Source: Serinibacter arcticus (GTDB lineage: Bacteria > Actinomycetota > Actinomycetes > Actinomycetales > Beutenbergiaceae). Taken from it: a stretch of 64,000 bases of DNA. Of the stretch, positions 15,911-25,401 are shown one piece after another. The notes under the pieces are model-generated. The model worked only from the letters and a program-made list of their open reading frames with translations, was not told where the DNA came from and did not search any database. The position numbers and the translations under genes were made by a program. Location of the stretch: assembly GCF_003121705.1 (NCBI RefSeq), contig NZ_PYHR01000002.1, positions 3,348,001-3,412,000 on the forward strand, in the 5' to 3' direction. The stretch's first letter is position 1. The number at the start of each line of letters is the position of its first letter.

Positions 15911-17596
15911 CCGTCCTGATCGGTTCCGGCGTCGGCCGCGGTGCCGTCGTCGGCCCGGTCGCGCGCGCCTACCCCGCCCCGCCGACCCCGGTCGACGCGG
16001 CCGGGCCGGACAGCGAGGCCGGGCGGGCCGAGGCCGTCGAGCGGGTCGCGCAGGCGTACACCGCCGTCGCGGCCGCTCTGACGGAGCGAGCCGAGCAGGC
16101 CGCCGGGACGACGATGGGTGAGGTGCTCGAGGCCACGGCCGCGATGGCGACCGACCCCGAGCTGATCGGCGACGTGAAGGCCCGTGTCCTCCAGGGGCAG
16201 GAGCCGTCGTTCGCGGTGGACCACGCCACCAAGGAGTACATCGACCTCTTCACCGCGGCCGGGGCTACCTGGCCGAGCGCGTCACGGACCTGCGCTCGGT
16301 CCGCGACCGGGTGATCTCCCGCCTGACCGGTCTGCCCGAGCCCGGGGTGCCGGCGCTGGCGGAGCCGAGCATCGTCGTCGCCGAGGACCTGTCCCCGGCC
16401 GACACCGCGACGCTCGACCTGGAGAAGGTGCTCGCGATCATCATCGAGCAGGGCGGCCCGACGGGTCACACGGCGATCATCGCCGGGCAGCTCGGCATCC
16501 CGTGCATCGTGCGCGTCCAGGGGCGGCGGACCTCGTGAACGGCCAGATCGTCGGCGTCGACGCCGCGGTCGGGACGGTCACGCTCGATCCGGACGACTCC
16601 GTGCGCGAGAAGGCGCTCGCGCGCACCGAGGCCCTGCGGACGCTGGGCGAGGCACGGGGCGACGGTGCCACGAAGGACGGCCACGCCGTCCAGCTCCTCG
16701 CGAACATCGGCACGGCGGAGGATGCCGAACGGCTCACGGACGCCGCCGTCGAGGGCGTGGGGCTGTTCCGGACCGAGGTGCTGTTCCTCGGCCGGACCAC
16801 GGCGCCGACGCGCGAGGAGCAGGCCGATGCCTACGAGCGGGCGCTGCGGGCGCTCGGCGGCCGCAAGGTCGTCGTCCGCACGCTCGACGCCGGGGCCGAC
16901 AAGCCCCTGGCGTTCGTGACGCGCAACGACGAGGAGAACCCGGCGCTCGGGGTTCGCGGCTACCGCCTCGTGCGGACCGCCCCCGAGCTCATGGCCGATC
17001 AGCTCCACGCGCTCGCCGAGGCGCAGCGCCGGACCGGCATCGAGCCGTGGGTGATGGCCCCGATGATCGCCAGCATGGACGAGGCGGCGGAGTTCGTGGC
17101 GCTCGCCCGCGAGGTGGGGATCGCCAAGGTCGGTGTCATGGTCGAGGTGCCGGCCGCCGCGCTGCGCGCCAAGGACGTGTTCTCGGTGGCGGACTTCGTC
17201 TCCATCGGCACGAACGACCTCGCGCAGTACACGATGGCGGCCGACCGGCTGCTGGGCGGGCTCGTGGACCTCCTCGACCCGTGGCAGCCGGCGGTTCTCG
17301 AGCTCGTGGCCGCGGTGTCGTGGGCCTCGGGCGAGGCGTCCAAGCCGGCCGGGGTGTGCGGCGAGTCCGCGTCCGACCCGCTGATGGCGCTCGTCCTGGC
17401 CGGGCTCGGCATCTCCTCGCTGTCCATGTCGCCTGCAGCCGTGCCGGGGGTGCGCTTCGCGCTCTCGCGGCACACGCTCGCCGAGTGCGAGGCCATCGCG
17501 GGCGCGGCCCGCGGCGGCCGGACGGCGGCGGCGTCGCGCCAGGCCGCGCTCGACCTGTGCGACCCGCAGGTGCGCGAGGTGCTCGCGCTCGGCTGA
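15907..17596 (+). pseudogene. ptsI: Enzyme I of the PTS, interrupted by two single-base deletions
   Basis: Read as given, the frame breaks twice. From GTG 15907 the N-terminal part is intact to about 16262; it continues in another frame with the swivelling phosphohistidine domain (GGPTGHTAIIA, His near 16460); from about 16524 a third frame carries the PEP-binding barrel (VGLFRTEVLF, SIGTNDLAQYT, GVCGESASDP). Both breaks fall in G runs (16261-16264 and 16520-16523) and each is repaired by one extra G, giving AAGGYLAERV and RVQGAADLVN. The repaired protein has 563 residues, normal for enzyme I (~570). All catalytic motifs are intact, so sequencing error is likely; the gene is marked broken because it does not read through. 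Confidence 0.9.
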
Positions 17597-17640
17597 GCGC
17601 GATCGGCTGAGCACGATCGGCTGGCAGCACGACGAGCAGC

Positions 17641-17685
17641 ACGACGGCGCCGGTCGGGGACACGTTCCCCGACCGGCGCCGTCGT
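17641..17685 (+). terminator. Hairpin terminator after ptsI
   Basis: Perfect 20-bp arms (17641-17660 and 17666-17685) around a 5-nt loop CACGT, 45 bp after the ptsI stop. There is no strong T tract, as is common in high-GC actinomycetes. Confidence 0.7.
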
Positions 17686-17756
17686 CGTCGCGGCCGCACG
17701 CCCGTATCCACATCTCCGACGCACGTCGCCGCACGTCCGCGCGCGAGAATGGACCC

Positions 17757-18176
17757 ATGGCACGACGACGCATCGATCCCCTCGACGGCCAGGTCGCCGT
17801 CGAGCAGTGGTTGCGCGAGCGCGAGGCGACGGCGCGGTCCACCCTGCTGACCGCCGTCCGGTTCTCGCTGGAGGAGCTCGAGGCGCTGCACCCCGGGCAC
17901 TCGGTCGAGGTCAGGGTCCCGCCGGCCGGCGCCGTCCAGGCCATCGGCGGGCCGCGGCACACGCGGGGCACGCCTCCGAACGTCGTCGAGTGCCGACCCC
18001 ACACCTGGCTCGCGCTCGCGACGGGGGAGACCGGCTGGCTCGACGTGCTGCACCGTCCGATCGACGAGGGCGGCGTCCAGGCCTCCGGGACGCGGTCCGA
18101 CCTCACCGAGTTCCTGCCCTACCTGCGGGGGCGGCGGGGCACACCGGGTGAGGGTGCGCGGGCCTCCGGAAGGTAG
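17757..18176 (+). CDS. Bacterial sterol-carrier-like (SCP) family protein
   Basis: A 139-residue cytosolic protein of the small actinobacterial SCP-like family. The diagnostic block is VEVRVPPAGAVQ followed by GPRHTRGTPPNVVE, then TWLALATGE and ASGTRSDL. The family is related to SCP-2 lipid-binding folds but no substrate is known. ATG 17757 starts the conserved region. The 3' end is 9 bp from the next gene. In many actinomycetes this gene lies near purF/purM, which here are about 8-10 kb away. Confidence 0.85.
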   Translation: MARRRIDPLDGQVAVEQWLREREATARSTLLTAVRFSLEELEALHPGHSVEVRVPPAGAVQAIGGPRHTRGTPPNVVECRPHTWLALATGETGWLDVLHRPIDEGGVQASGTRSDLTEFLPYLRGRRGTPGEGARASGR

Positions 18177-18185
18177 GTTGCTGGG

Positions 18186-18650
18186 GTGAACCAGCAGGAA
18201 CGCGTGCCCGGGGACGAGGTCGCACCCGAGGCTGCGCCCGACGTCCCGACCGAGCCCGATGCCACCCCAGAGCCCGATGCGGCCAGCGAGCCCGGCCCCG
18301 AGCCCGACGCGGCGCCGAGGCCCGACGTCGTCGCGGAGGACGCCGCCGTCGCCGGCCTCGCCGACGCCACGCGGGTCCGCCGCGCCCCGCGCTTCGGGTC
18401 GTTCATCTTCGCCGCGATCATCCTGTCGGTCTTCCTCGCGGGCCTGTTCAGCTTCGTGCGCGACTCGACGCTGTCGCCCGCGGTCGTCGCAGCCCGAGCG
18501 CTCGACTCGTGGGGCATCTTCTGGCTCCTGCTGATCGCGATCAGCGCGTTCCTCGTGCTGTTCAGCTTCGGCCTCGCGGTCTGGCTGGACCGGCGCAGCG
18601 TGCGCAAGCAGCAGCGTGCCGCCGAGCGGACGGGGTCCCGCCGTGGGTAG
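18186..18650 (+). CDS. Small membrane protein with acidic N-terminus, unknown function
   Basis: A 154-residue protein. The first ~65 residues are Pro/Glu/Asp/Ala-rich and likely disordered. Two hydrophobic helices follow (about 72-93 and 111-134) and then a basic C-terminus, so both ends are probably cytosolic. I do not recognise the family. GTG 18186 is chosen because the acidic region has no earlier in-frame start after the previous gene. Its last codons overlap the start of the RNB nuclease gene, implying coupling. Confidence 0.7.
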   Translation: MNQQERVPGDEVAPEAAPDVPTEPDATPEPDAASEPGPEPDAAPRPDVVAEDAAVAGLADATRVRRAPRFGSFIFAAIILSVFLAGLFSFVRDSTLSPAVVAARALDSWGIFWLLLIAISAFLVLFSFGLAVWLDRRSVRKQQRAAERTGSRRG

Positions 18651-20118
18651 GCGCGCGGTCCGCGCCGGCTCCGCGGCCGAGGCCGTCGCCGAGGGCCTCG
18701 CGACGCTGCGCACCGAGCTGGAGATCCCGACGTCGTACTCCGCCGAGGCGCTCGCGGAGGCCGAGGAGTCCGCCGCGCGCGGTCCCGTCGACGCCACACC
18801 CCGCCACGACGCCCGCGCGCTCGAGCTCGTCACCCTCGACCCGCCCGGTTCGATGGACCTCGACCAGGCCTTCCACCTCGCCTGCGTCGGCTCCGGCTAC
18901 ATCGTCCACTACGCGATCGCCGACGTCGCGGCGTTCGTCACCCCCGGTGGCGCCCTCGACGCCGAGACGCACGCCCGCGCCCTGACCTACTACGGCCCCG
19001 ACGGCCGCTACGGCCTCCACCCCCCGGTGCTGTCGGAGGGGGCCGGCAGCCTGCTGCCCGACGTCGACCGCCCCGCCGCGCTGTGGCGCATCGGTCTCGA
19101 CGCCGACGGCGCGATCACCGACATCGACGTCCGGCGGTCCTGGGTGCGCTCGCGCGCCAAGCTCACGTACGCCGGTGTCCAGGCCGACCTCGACGCCGGG
19201 ACGGCGGACGAGATGCTGCACCTGCTGCCCGTCGTCGGCCAGCTGCGCGCCGACGCCCAGATCGAGCGCGGCGGGGCGACCCTCGACGTGCCCGACCAGG
19301 AGGTGCACTCCTCCGACGACGGCACCTACACGCTCGCGTACCGCGCCGGCCTGCCCAGCGAGGAGCACAACTCCCAGCTCTCGCTCCTGACCGGCATCGC
19401 GGCCGCGCGCCTGCACCGCGAGGCGGGCGCCGGGATCTGGCGCACGCTCGCGCCGGCGCGGGACAGCGACGTCGCCCGGTTGCGCCGCGTCGCCCACGGC
19501 CTCGGTCTCAGCTGGCCGCGCCGGATGTCCTACGGGATGTTCGCCGCCGACCTCGACTCGACGCAGCCGACGCACGCCGCGTTCGCCACGGAGGCCACCC
19601 GGCTGTTCCGCGGCGCCGGGTACGTCCCGTTCGGCACGACGGCGAGCCCGGCCGTCCCCACCGGTGCCACGCACAGCGCGATCGCCGCGGAGTACGCCCA
19701 CGTCACGGCCCCGCTGCGCCGTCTCGTCGACCGGTACGCCACCGAGGTCGCGCTCGCGCACGTCGCGGGCACGGCCGTGCCCGAGTGGGTGCTCGCCGCC
19801 CTCGACGACCTGCCCGCCACGATGGCGGCCGGCTCGCAGCGGGCGAACGCGTACGAGAAGGGGAGCGTCGACCTCATCGAGGCCGTGCTGCTCGCGGGAC
19901 GCGTGGGCGACGTGCTCGACGCCGTCGTCGTGGAGTCCTCGCCCTCCCGCGAGGCGGGCGGCGAGGGCCAGGCGCGGGCGACCGTGCTGGTCACCGAGCC
20001 GGCCGTGCGCTCCCGCATCGTCGGACCCGCGGAGGCGCTCGCGCTCGGGTCCAGCACCCGGGTGCGCGTGGTCGCGGCCGATCCCGGGGCGCGGACGGTG
20101 ACGCTCGCCGTCGCGTGA
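18643..20118 (+). CDS. RNB-domain 3'-5' exoribonuclease (RNase II/R family)
   Basis: A 491-residue nuclease from GTG 18643, which overlaps the upstream stop. The RNB active site is clear: DPPGSMDLDQAF (from about 66) with the Asp residues that bind Mg, then HYAIADVAAFV. Further conserved blocks are SEEHNSQLSLL and the C-terminal TAPLRRLVDRY (about 356). It is shorter than E. coli RNase R and seems to lack N-terminal cold-shock domains, as in the compact actinobacterial RNB proteins. It probably degrades RNA in the cytosol. Confidence 0.9.
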   Translation: MGRRAVRAGSAAEAVAEGLATLRTELEIPTSYSAEALAEAEESAARGPVDATPRHDARALELVTLDPPGSMDLDQAFHLACVGSGYIVHYAIADVAAFVTPGGALDAETHARALTYYGPDGRYGLHPPVLSEGAGSLLPDVDRPAALWRIGLDADGAITDIDVRRSWVRSRAKLTYAGVQADLDAGTADEMLHLLPVVGQLRADAQIERGGATLDVPDQEVHSSDDGTYTLAYRAGLPSEEHNSQLSLLTGIAAARLHREAGAGIWRTLAPARDSDVARLRRVAHGLGLSWPRRMSYGMFAADLDSTQPTHAAFATEATRLFRGAGYVPFGTTASPAVPTGATHSAIAAEYAHVTAPLRRLVDRYATEVALAHVAGTAVPEWVLAALDDLPATMAAGSQRANAYEKGSVDLIEAVLLAGRVGDVLDAVVVESSPSREAGGEGQARATVLVTEPAVRSRIVGPAEALALGSSTRVRVVAADPGARTVTLAVA

Positions 20119-20206
20119 CGGCGTGACGGCCTGACGTTGTGACGGCCTGACGGCCCGACGAATATTCGCTCACGCCCGCGCGCCCCGCGGGTCTACCGTC
20201 GCCGCC

Positions 20207-21310
20207 ATGACCACCACCACCACGGCCGCCACGGAGCTCCGCCCGCTCCACGTCCCGGAGAGCGCCGACGACGAGGACGCCGCCGACTTCCGCGCCATGG
20301 TCGACGTGCGCAACGCCACCTACCGCCTGGTCTCCGGCCACGACGACCACCGCATCTCCGCGGCCGAGCTGCTGCCGCACTACCGCCCCGACCCGCACGA
20401 GACCCGGTTGATGTGGCTCGTGCTGCACGAGGGCCGACCGGTCGGCCGGGTCGGCGTCGACCTGCCGCACGAGGGCGCCGCCGTCGTCGCCCACTTCCTG
20501 CTCGAGCTGCACCCGGACGTCTGGGGCCGCGGCATCGGGACCGAGGCGATGGCCCTGGTCGAGCGCACCGCGCGCGAGCACGGCCGCACCGTGCTGCAGA
20601 CCTTCACCGAGCACCCCGAAGCTCCAGGCCCCCGGCTCGTCCCGCCCACCGGGTTCGGCAGCATCCCCGCCGAGAGCCGCAACGCGCGGTTCCTGGTGCG
20701 CTCGGGCTTCACGCTCGAGCAGATCGAGCGCAACAGCACGTTCGACCTCACCGGCGCCCTCGACGGCGTGGAGCGGCTGCTCGCCGAGGCCAGGGCGGCG
20801 TCGGGCGACTACCGCGTCGTGAGCTGGTTCGCGCCGGTGCCTGCCGAGCACGTCGAGGGCTACGCGTGGCTGAAGTCCCGGATGGCCACGGACGCCCCGG
20901 CGGCCGACCTGGAGGTCTACGAGGAGACGTGGGACGCCGAACGCGTCGCTGCGCACGACGCCCGCTACGTCGAGGCCGGCCGCACCATGCACGTCGTCGC
21001 GGCGCAGCACGTCGCCACGGGTGAGCTGTGCGCGTTCAACGAGCTGGTCATCGGCGTCGATCCGAGCGAGGCGAGCCACCAGGAGGACACGCTCGTGCTG
21101 CGCGAGCACCGCGGTCATCGGCTGGGCCTGCTCGTGAAGTGCGAGAACCTGCTGCGCTGGCGCGAGATCGCGCCGTCCTCGCCCCGCGTGATGACGTACA
21201 ACGCCGAGGAGAACCGCCCGATGCTCTCGATCAACGAGGCGATCGGTTTCACCGCGATCGCGTACGAGGGCGCCTGGAAGAAGGTGCTCCCCCCGCTCCC
21301 GAACCCCTGA
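20207..21310 (+). CDS. GNAT-family acetyltransferase with two GNAT-like halves
   Basis: A 367-residue protein. The N-terminal half (about 30-190) is a full GNAT domain with the acetyl-CoA loop region LHPDVWGRGIGTEAM. The C-terminal half (about 200-360) is a second GNAT-like domain with LVLREHRGHRLGLLVKCENL and an ending INEAIGFTAIAYEGAWKK. Such fused GNATs resemble mycothiol synthase or Eis-like proteins in layout, but the substrate is unknown. ATG 20207 follows an 88-bp gap containing short GTGACGGCC tandem units and GAATATTCG. Confidence 0.88.
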   Translation: MTTTTTAATELRPLHVPESADDEDAADFRAMVDVRNATYRLVSGHDDHRISAAELLPHYRPDPHETRLMWLVLHEGRPVGRVGVDLPHEGAAVVAHFLLELHPDVWGRGIGTEAMALVERTAREHGRTVLQTFTEHPEAPGPRLVPPTGFGSIPAESRNARFLVRSGFTLEQIERNSTFDLTGALDGVERLLAEARAASGDYRVVSWFAPVPAEHVEGYAWLKSRMATDAPAADLEVYEETWDAERVAAHDARYVEAGRTMHVVAAQHVATGELCAFNELVIGVDPSEASHQEDTLVLREHRGHRLGLLVKCENLLRWREIAPSSPRVMTYNAEENRPMLSINEAIGFTAIAYEGAWKKVLPPLPNP

Positions 21311-21339
21311 CGCCCCGCCGTCGTGGATAGTCTGCCTCG

Positions 21340-22353
21340 ATGGAGCAGCCCTGGCGCGACGTCCTCGAGGAGGCGCGGCGCTACCCGTCGCCGCACAACT
21401 CCCAGCCCATCAAGGTGCGCGTCACGGGGGAGCGCACGGCCGACGTCTTCTACGACCTGGACCTCGGCCTGCCCGCCGAGTCGTTCGGGATCCCGTTCGC
21501 CCACGTCTGCGCCGGCGCGTTCCTGCACTCGCTCGCGGTCGTGGCCGCCGGCCACGGCTGGTCGGTGGAGGAGGACCTGCGGCTGACCCCGATGGACTTC
21601 GACGGCGAGGACCGGCAGCACCTCGTCGGCTCGGTCCGGCTCGTGCCCCGGGAGAGCGACGGCGAGGCGCGCGCCGACCACGAGGCGTACCTCCGCCGTC
21701 GCACGTCTCGCCGTCCCTACGACGGCCGCGTGGTGCCCGCGGACGTGCTCGACGGCGTCGCGAGCCTCGCGCGCGAGGCCGGCCACGAGCTGGGGGTGAC
21801 GGCCGACCCCGAGGACGTGCGCGACCTCGTGCGGATCAACCAGGCCACGCTGTTCGACGACCTGCGCAACGACGCCGTGCACACCGAGATCCTGCACTGG
21901 CTGCGGTTCTCGAAGGACGAGGCCGCCGAGAAGGCCGACGGGCTGTCCGCCGAGACGATGCTCATGCCCGGCGGGGTGCTGCGGTTCGCGATGAGCCACC
22001 GCGGGCTGTGGGAGGCACCGGTGATCGGCCGCCTGATCAAGTTCGTCTACCTGCGCACGATGCGCGGCGTGCCGCAGCTCGCCTGGCTCACCGGGCCGTT
22101 CGCGGACGAGCGCGACCACCTCGAGGCCGGCCGGACGTTCATGCGCGCGTGGCTGCACCTCGAGCGGAACGGTGTGGTGCTGCACCCCCTCGGCACCGTC
22201 ATCACCAACCCGCGCTCGCACGCGGCGCTCGTGGAGCGGCTCGGGATCGACGAGACGGACGGGCGGATGACGTGGATGCTGGTCAGGCTCGGGTACTCCG
22301 AGCGGCCGCCCCTGGCGCACCGTCGCGACGTCGACAGCCTGGTGCTGCCGTGA
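21340..22353 (+). CDS. Nitroreductase-fold protein (Acg-like)
   Basis: A 337-residue protein of the nitroreductase-like superfamily. The N-terminus has the FMN-phosphate region RRYPSPHNSQPIKVRV, and RRRTSRRPYDGR (about 125) is typical of the long actinobacterial Acg/Rv2032-like group. C-terminal helices include HLEAGRTFMRAWLHLERNGV. FMN-dependent oxidoreductase activity is likely, though Acg-type members may have lost it. It lies 61 bp before a PaaK-like gene in the same direction. Confidence 0.82.
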   Translation: MEQPWRDVLEEARRYPSPHNSQPIKVRVTGERTADVFYDLDLGLPAESFGIPFAHVCAGAFLHSLAVVAAGHGWSVEEDLRLTPMDFDGEDRQHLVGSVRLVPRESDGEARADHEAYLRRRTSRRPYDGRVVPADVLDGVASLAREAGHELGVTADPEDVRDLVRINQATLFDDLRNDAVHTEILHWLRFSKDEAAEKADGLSAETMLMPGGVLRFAMSHRGLWEAPVIGRLIKFVYLRTMRGVPQLAWLTGPFADERDHLEAGRTFMRAWLHLERNGVVLHPLGTVITNPRSHAALVERLGIDETDGRMTWMLVRLGYSERPPLAHRRDVDSLVLP

Positions 22354-22414
22354 TCGGCTCGAACCGTGGTGCCAGCGTTGCCCGTCACACCCGCCCCGTC
22401 GAAGGAGACACCCC

Positions 22415-23989
22415 GTGAAGCGGATCCTGCTCTTCGCCTTCATCGCCGTCCAGGACGCCGTCGTGTGGGCGCTCGCGCGCCGCGTCAGCACGCACAAGAT
22501 CCTGCTCGCCCCCGGCATCGAACCGCTCCGCTGGCGGCTCGGTCGGTGGCGCGCCGCGCGGACGTTCCAGCTCGCCGCGCGACGGGTGCCGGCCTACCGG
22601 GCGTTCCTCGCCGAGCACGGGGTGGGCGGCGTGCTCGACCTGACCGACGGCGTTGCGAAGGCCCTCGAGCGCGTGCCGGAGATGGACAAGGCGAGCTACA
22701 TCAAGCGCTGGTCGGTGCCGCAGCGCTCGCTCGGCGGGCGGCTGCCGCGACGCGGCGTCGTCGTCGACGAGTCCTCGGGCAGCTCCGGCATCCCGACGAG
22801 CTGGGTCCGCGGACCGGACGAGCGTCTCGCCACCCGGATGCTGCTGCAGGTCGGCTTCTCGCGCACCGCGAAGGACCTGACCAAGCAGCCGTTCGTGCTG
22901 AACGCGTTCTCGCTCGGGGCGTGGGCCACCGGGATGAACGTCACGTCGTCGCTGACGGAGATCACGATGATCAAGTCGGTCGGCCCCGACCGCGAGAAGA
23001 TCATCGCCACGATCACCGAGTTCGGGCCCGGCTTCACCTACATCATCATGGGCTACCCCCCGTTCCTGAAGGCGCTGTTCGACGACGACCGCATCGACTG
23101 GGCGAGCTACGACGTCGTCGCCGCCTTCGGTGGTGAGGGGATCAGCGAGGGGATGCGCGGGCGGATCCTCGAGCACACGCACCGCGTCTTCGGGTCCTAC
23201 GGCGCCTCGGACCTCGAGATCAACATCGCGCTCGAGACCGACTTCACGATCGCGCTGCGGCAGGCGGTCGACGCCGACCCCGCCCTCGCGGCCGCGCTCA
23301 CCAAGAAGGGTGAGTACGGCACGCTGCCGATGATCTTCCAGTTCAACCCCTACGACTACCTCATCGAGACCAACGAGCTCGGCGAGCTGCTGGTGACGAT
23401 CACGCGCAAGCAGAACATCAACCCGCGCATCCGCTACAACATCCACGACCGCGGTCACGTGATGCGGCTGCGCGACCTTCGCCCGATCCTGCGGAGGACG
23501 GGCCACACCGACGTCGAGCGCGAGCGGTTCCTCGACCTGCCGCTGCTGTTCCTGTACGGGCGCTCCGACATGTCGATCGACTACAACGGGGCGGTGCTCG
23601 CGCCCGACACGCTGCGCGACGTCATCAACGCCGACGCCTCGCTCGCGGACGCCGTCGAGTCGCACCGGCTCATCGCGTTCGAGGACGCCGCCGGCGACCG
23701 GCAGCTCCACCTCGCGCTCCAGCTGGTCGCGGGGGCCGACGCCGGGGTGGAGCAGCTGGCCGCGTGGCGCGGGTCGATCCCCGATTCCCTGCGGGAGCTG
23801 AACGGCGACTTCCGCAACGCGATCCGCACGGCGCCGGCCCACACCTGGCCGACGATCGCGTTCTACGCCCACCGCACGGGGCCGTTCGTGGGCGACGGCG
23901 CGAAGCTCAAGAACGAGTACGTCTGGCAGCTGACGTCGGGGGAGCGGGACGCCCTCGAGCTCGACCTGGGTCACGTCGTCGAACCCTGA
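22415..23989 (+). CDS. PaaK-like adenylate-forming enzyme (phenylacetate-CoA ligase family)
   Basis: A 524-residue protein of the PaaK/CapK branch of the ANL superfamily. The phosphate-binding loop is DESSGSSGIPTSW (about 117-129), with FGGEGIS (about 242) and the adenine-binding FGSYGASDLEIN (about 260). LPLLFLYGRSD (about 370) is the hinge region with the conserved Asp. A hydrophobic N-terminal stretch (3-20) may touch the membrane. The substrate is unknown; pairing with the upstream nitroreductase suggests a common pathway. ATG 22415 follows GAAGGAG. Confidence 0.85.
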   Translation: MKRILLFAFIAVQDAVVWALARRVSTHKILLAPGIEPLRWRLGRWRAARTFQLAARRVPAYRAFLAEHGVGGVLDLTDGVAKALERVPEMDKASYIKRWSVPQRSLGGRLPRRGVVVDESSGSSGIPTSWVRGPDERLATRMLLQVGFSRTAKDLTKQPFVLNAFSLGAWATGMNVTSSLTEITMIKSVGPDREKIIATITEFGPGFTYIIMGYPPFLKALFDDDRIDWASYDVVAAFGGEGISEGMRGRILEHTHRVFGSYGASDLEINIALETDFTIALRQAVDADPALAAALTKKGEYGTLPMIFQFNPYDYLIETNELGELLVTITRKQNINPRIRYNIHDRGHVMRLRDLRPILRRTGHTDVERERFLDLPLLFLYGRSDMSIDYNGAVLAPDTLRDVINADASLADAVESHRLIAFEDAAGDRQLHLALQLVAGADAGVEQLAAWRGSIPDSLRELNGDFRNAIRTAPAHTWPTIAFYAHRTGPFVGDGAKLKNEYVWQLTSGERDALELDLGHVVEP

Positions 23990-23997
23990 CCCACCCC

Positions 23998-24056
23998 ACC
24001 GGCGAGGGGCTTCTGTACCGCCGGCGAGGGGGTTGCGCACCGCCGGCGAGGGGTTT
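23998..24056 (+). repeat. 22-bp tandem array, left side of serine hydrolase gene (3 units)
   Basis: Three units with core CCGGCGAGGGG, each preceded by ACC or ACCG. The GGCGAGGGG block starts at 24001, 24023 and 24045, an exact 22-bp period. It fills the 75-bp gap between two convergent genes and ends 9 bp before the hydrolase stop. The same unit, in reverse orientation, forms a five-unit array at 25402-25508. Confidence 0.9.
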
Positions 24057-24064
24057 GTGGCCGC

Positions 24065-25282
24065 TCAGACCCCGCAGGTCGAACCGAGCGCGACCGCCAC
24101 GAGCTGGTTGACCGGCGGGAAGACCGGGTCGGTGGCCGGGTCGAAGGTGCCACCCGTGTACGCCACGGTGACCACGCGTTCGCCGTCGGGGCTCCCCAGG
24201 GTGAGGCTGTTGTAGCCGAACCCGTTGCCGCGCTGTCCGTAGACCAGCGCCGGCGCGCCGCCGGGCGACGCGCTCGGGCACGCGTCGCCGCCCGCGAGCA
24301 CGCCGAAGCCGTAGCCGTCGTCGCCGACGTCGTGCATCTGCTCCACCGTCGCCGGCTCGAGCAGCTCCCCACGGCCCAGCGCGGCGATCATCGCGCCGAC
24401 GTCCCCGACGGTCGACACGAGCGCGGCGCCGTCCGACCAGAACCACGGCGGACCACCGGTGGTCTCGACGGGCTCGCCGTCGACGGCGAGGTAGCCGCGC
24501 AGCGCGTCGTCGGGCAGCGTCTCGTCGGTCGGGTAGCTCGTCGAGGTCATGCCGACGGGCTCGATCACCCGCTCGGCGAGCAGCTCGCGCATCGGCTGGC
24601 CCGTGACGGACTCGGCCAGGAGCCCGAGCACCGTGTAACCCACGTGCGAGTAGTGGAAGCCGCTGCCGGGCTCGGCCACCCACGGCTGCTGCTGCGAGAG
24701 CTCGACGAGATCCTGCGCGGTGCGCGGCTCACCGAGTCCGGTGAGGGCGGTGGTGACGTCGGGCGCGAGGACCTCGGTGTAGTTCGGCATGCCGCTGGAG
24801 TGCTCGAGCAGCTGTCGGACCGTCACGTCCGCAGGCGCTGCACGGAGCAGTCCGGGCAGGACCTCCTGGACGGTCGTGTCGAGCTCAAGCGAGCCCGCCT
24901 CGACGAGCTGGAGCACGACGACGGCCACCGCGGTCTTGCTGATGCTCGCGATCCGGACGGCGTCGTCCGGGCTCGCCTCGCGACCGGAGGTCAGATCGGC
25001 GGTGCCGCGGGCGGCGGAGGTGACGTCGTCGCCGTCGCGCACCTCGATCTGGACGGCGACGGCGCCCGCCTCGATCACGGCGTCGAGCGCCGCCTCGACC
25101 TCGGGCGCGAGCCCGGAGCCGGTCGGGGCGGAGGTCTCGCCGGGGGAGGACGACGACGCGGACGGCTCCTCCGCCGTCGGGGTCGCGTCGCCGGGCTCGC
25201 TGCCGGCAGCGCATCCGGCCAGCAGCGCGCCGGTCGTCAGGAGTGCCGCGAGGCGGCGGGTGCGGACGGGGGTCGTGGACAT
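24065..25282 (-). CDS. Serine hydrolase lipoprotein (beta-lactamase/DD-peptidase fold)
   Basis: A 405-residue protein. Residues 1-24 are a lipoprotein signal ending LAGC, followed by a Ser/Thr/Pro-rich spacer (about 25-60). The beta-lactamase-type domain has SISK (Ser113, Lys116) as the SxxK catalytic pair, a YSHVGY segment at the second motif and LLEHSSGMPNY typical of class C-like hydrolases. It should act outside the membrane on peptidoglycan-like or ester substrates; true antibiotic resistance is not implied. ATG 25282 has GGAGGG at correct spacing. It lies downstream of purF on the same strand, with the five-unit repeat array between. Confidence 0.88.
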   Translation of the reverse strand: MSTTPVRTRRLAALLTTGALLAGCAAGSEPGDATPTAEEPSASSSSPGETSAPTGSGLAPEVEAALDAVIEAGAVAVQIEVRDGDDVTSAARGTADLTSGREASPDDAVRIASISKTAVAVVVLQLVEAGSLELDTTVQEVLPGLLRAAPADVTVRQLLEHSSGMPNYTEVLAPDVTTALTGLGEPRTAQDLVELSQQQPWVAEPGSGFHYSHVGYTVLGLLAESVTGQPMRELLAERVIEPVGMTSTSYPTDETLPDDALRGYLAVDGEPVETTGGPPWFWSDGAALVSTVGDVGAMIAALGRGELLEPATVEQMHDVGDDGYGFGVLAGGDACPSASPGGAPALVYGQRGNGFGYNSLTLGSPDGERVVTVAYTGGTFDPATDPVFPPVNQLVAVALGSTCGV

Positions 25283-25401
25283 CGTCGGGCTCCCTCCGAC
25301 GGGAGCGCCTCTCCCGTCGCCGTCCACGGTAGGACGGCGGGCAGACCGAGACCTCCGGCGGGTGGGGGACCCGACGCTCAGCCGTGTGGGGGAGTGCGCA
25401 A

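Noticed and set aside
24065-25282. Beta-lactamase resistance gene
   Set aside because: The SxxK fold is shared by many esterases and DD-peptidases; a lipoprotein with a YSHVGY second motif is not evidence of antibiotic hydrolysis.
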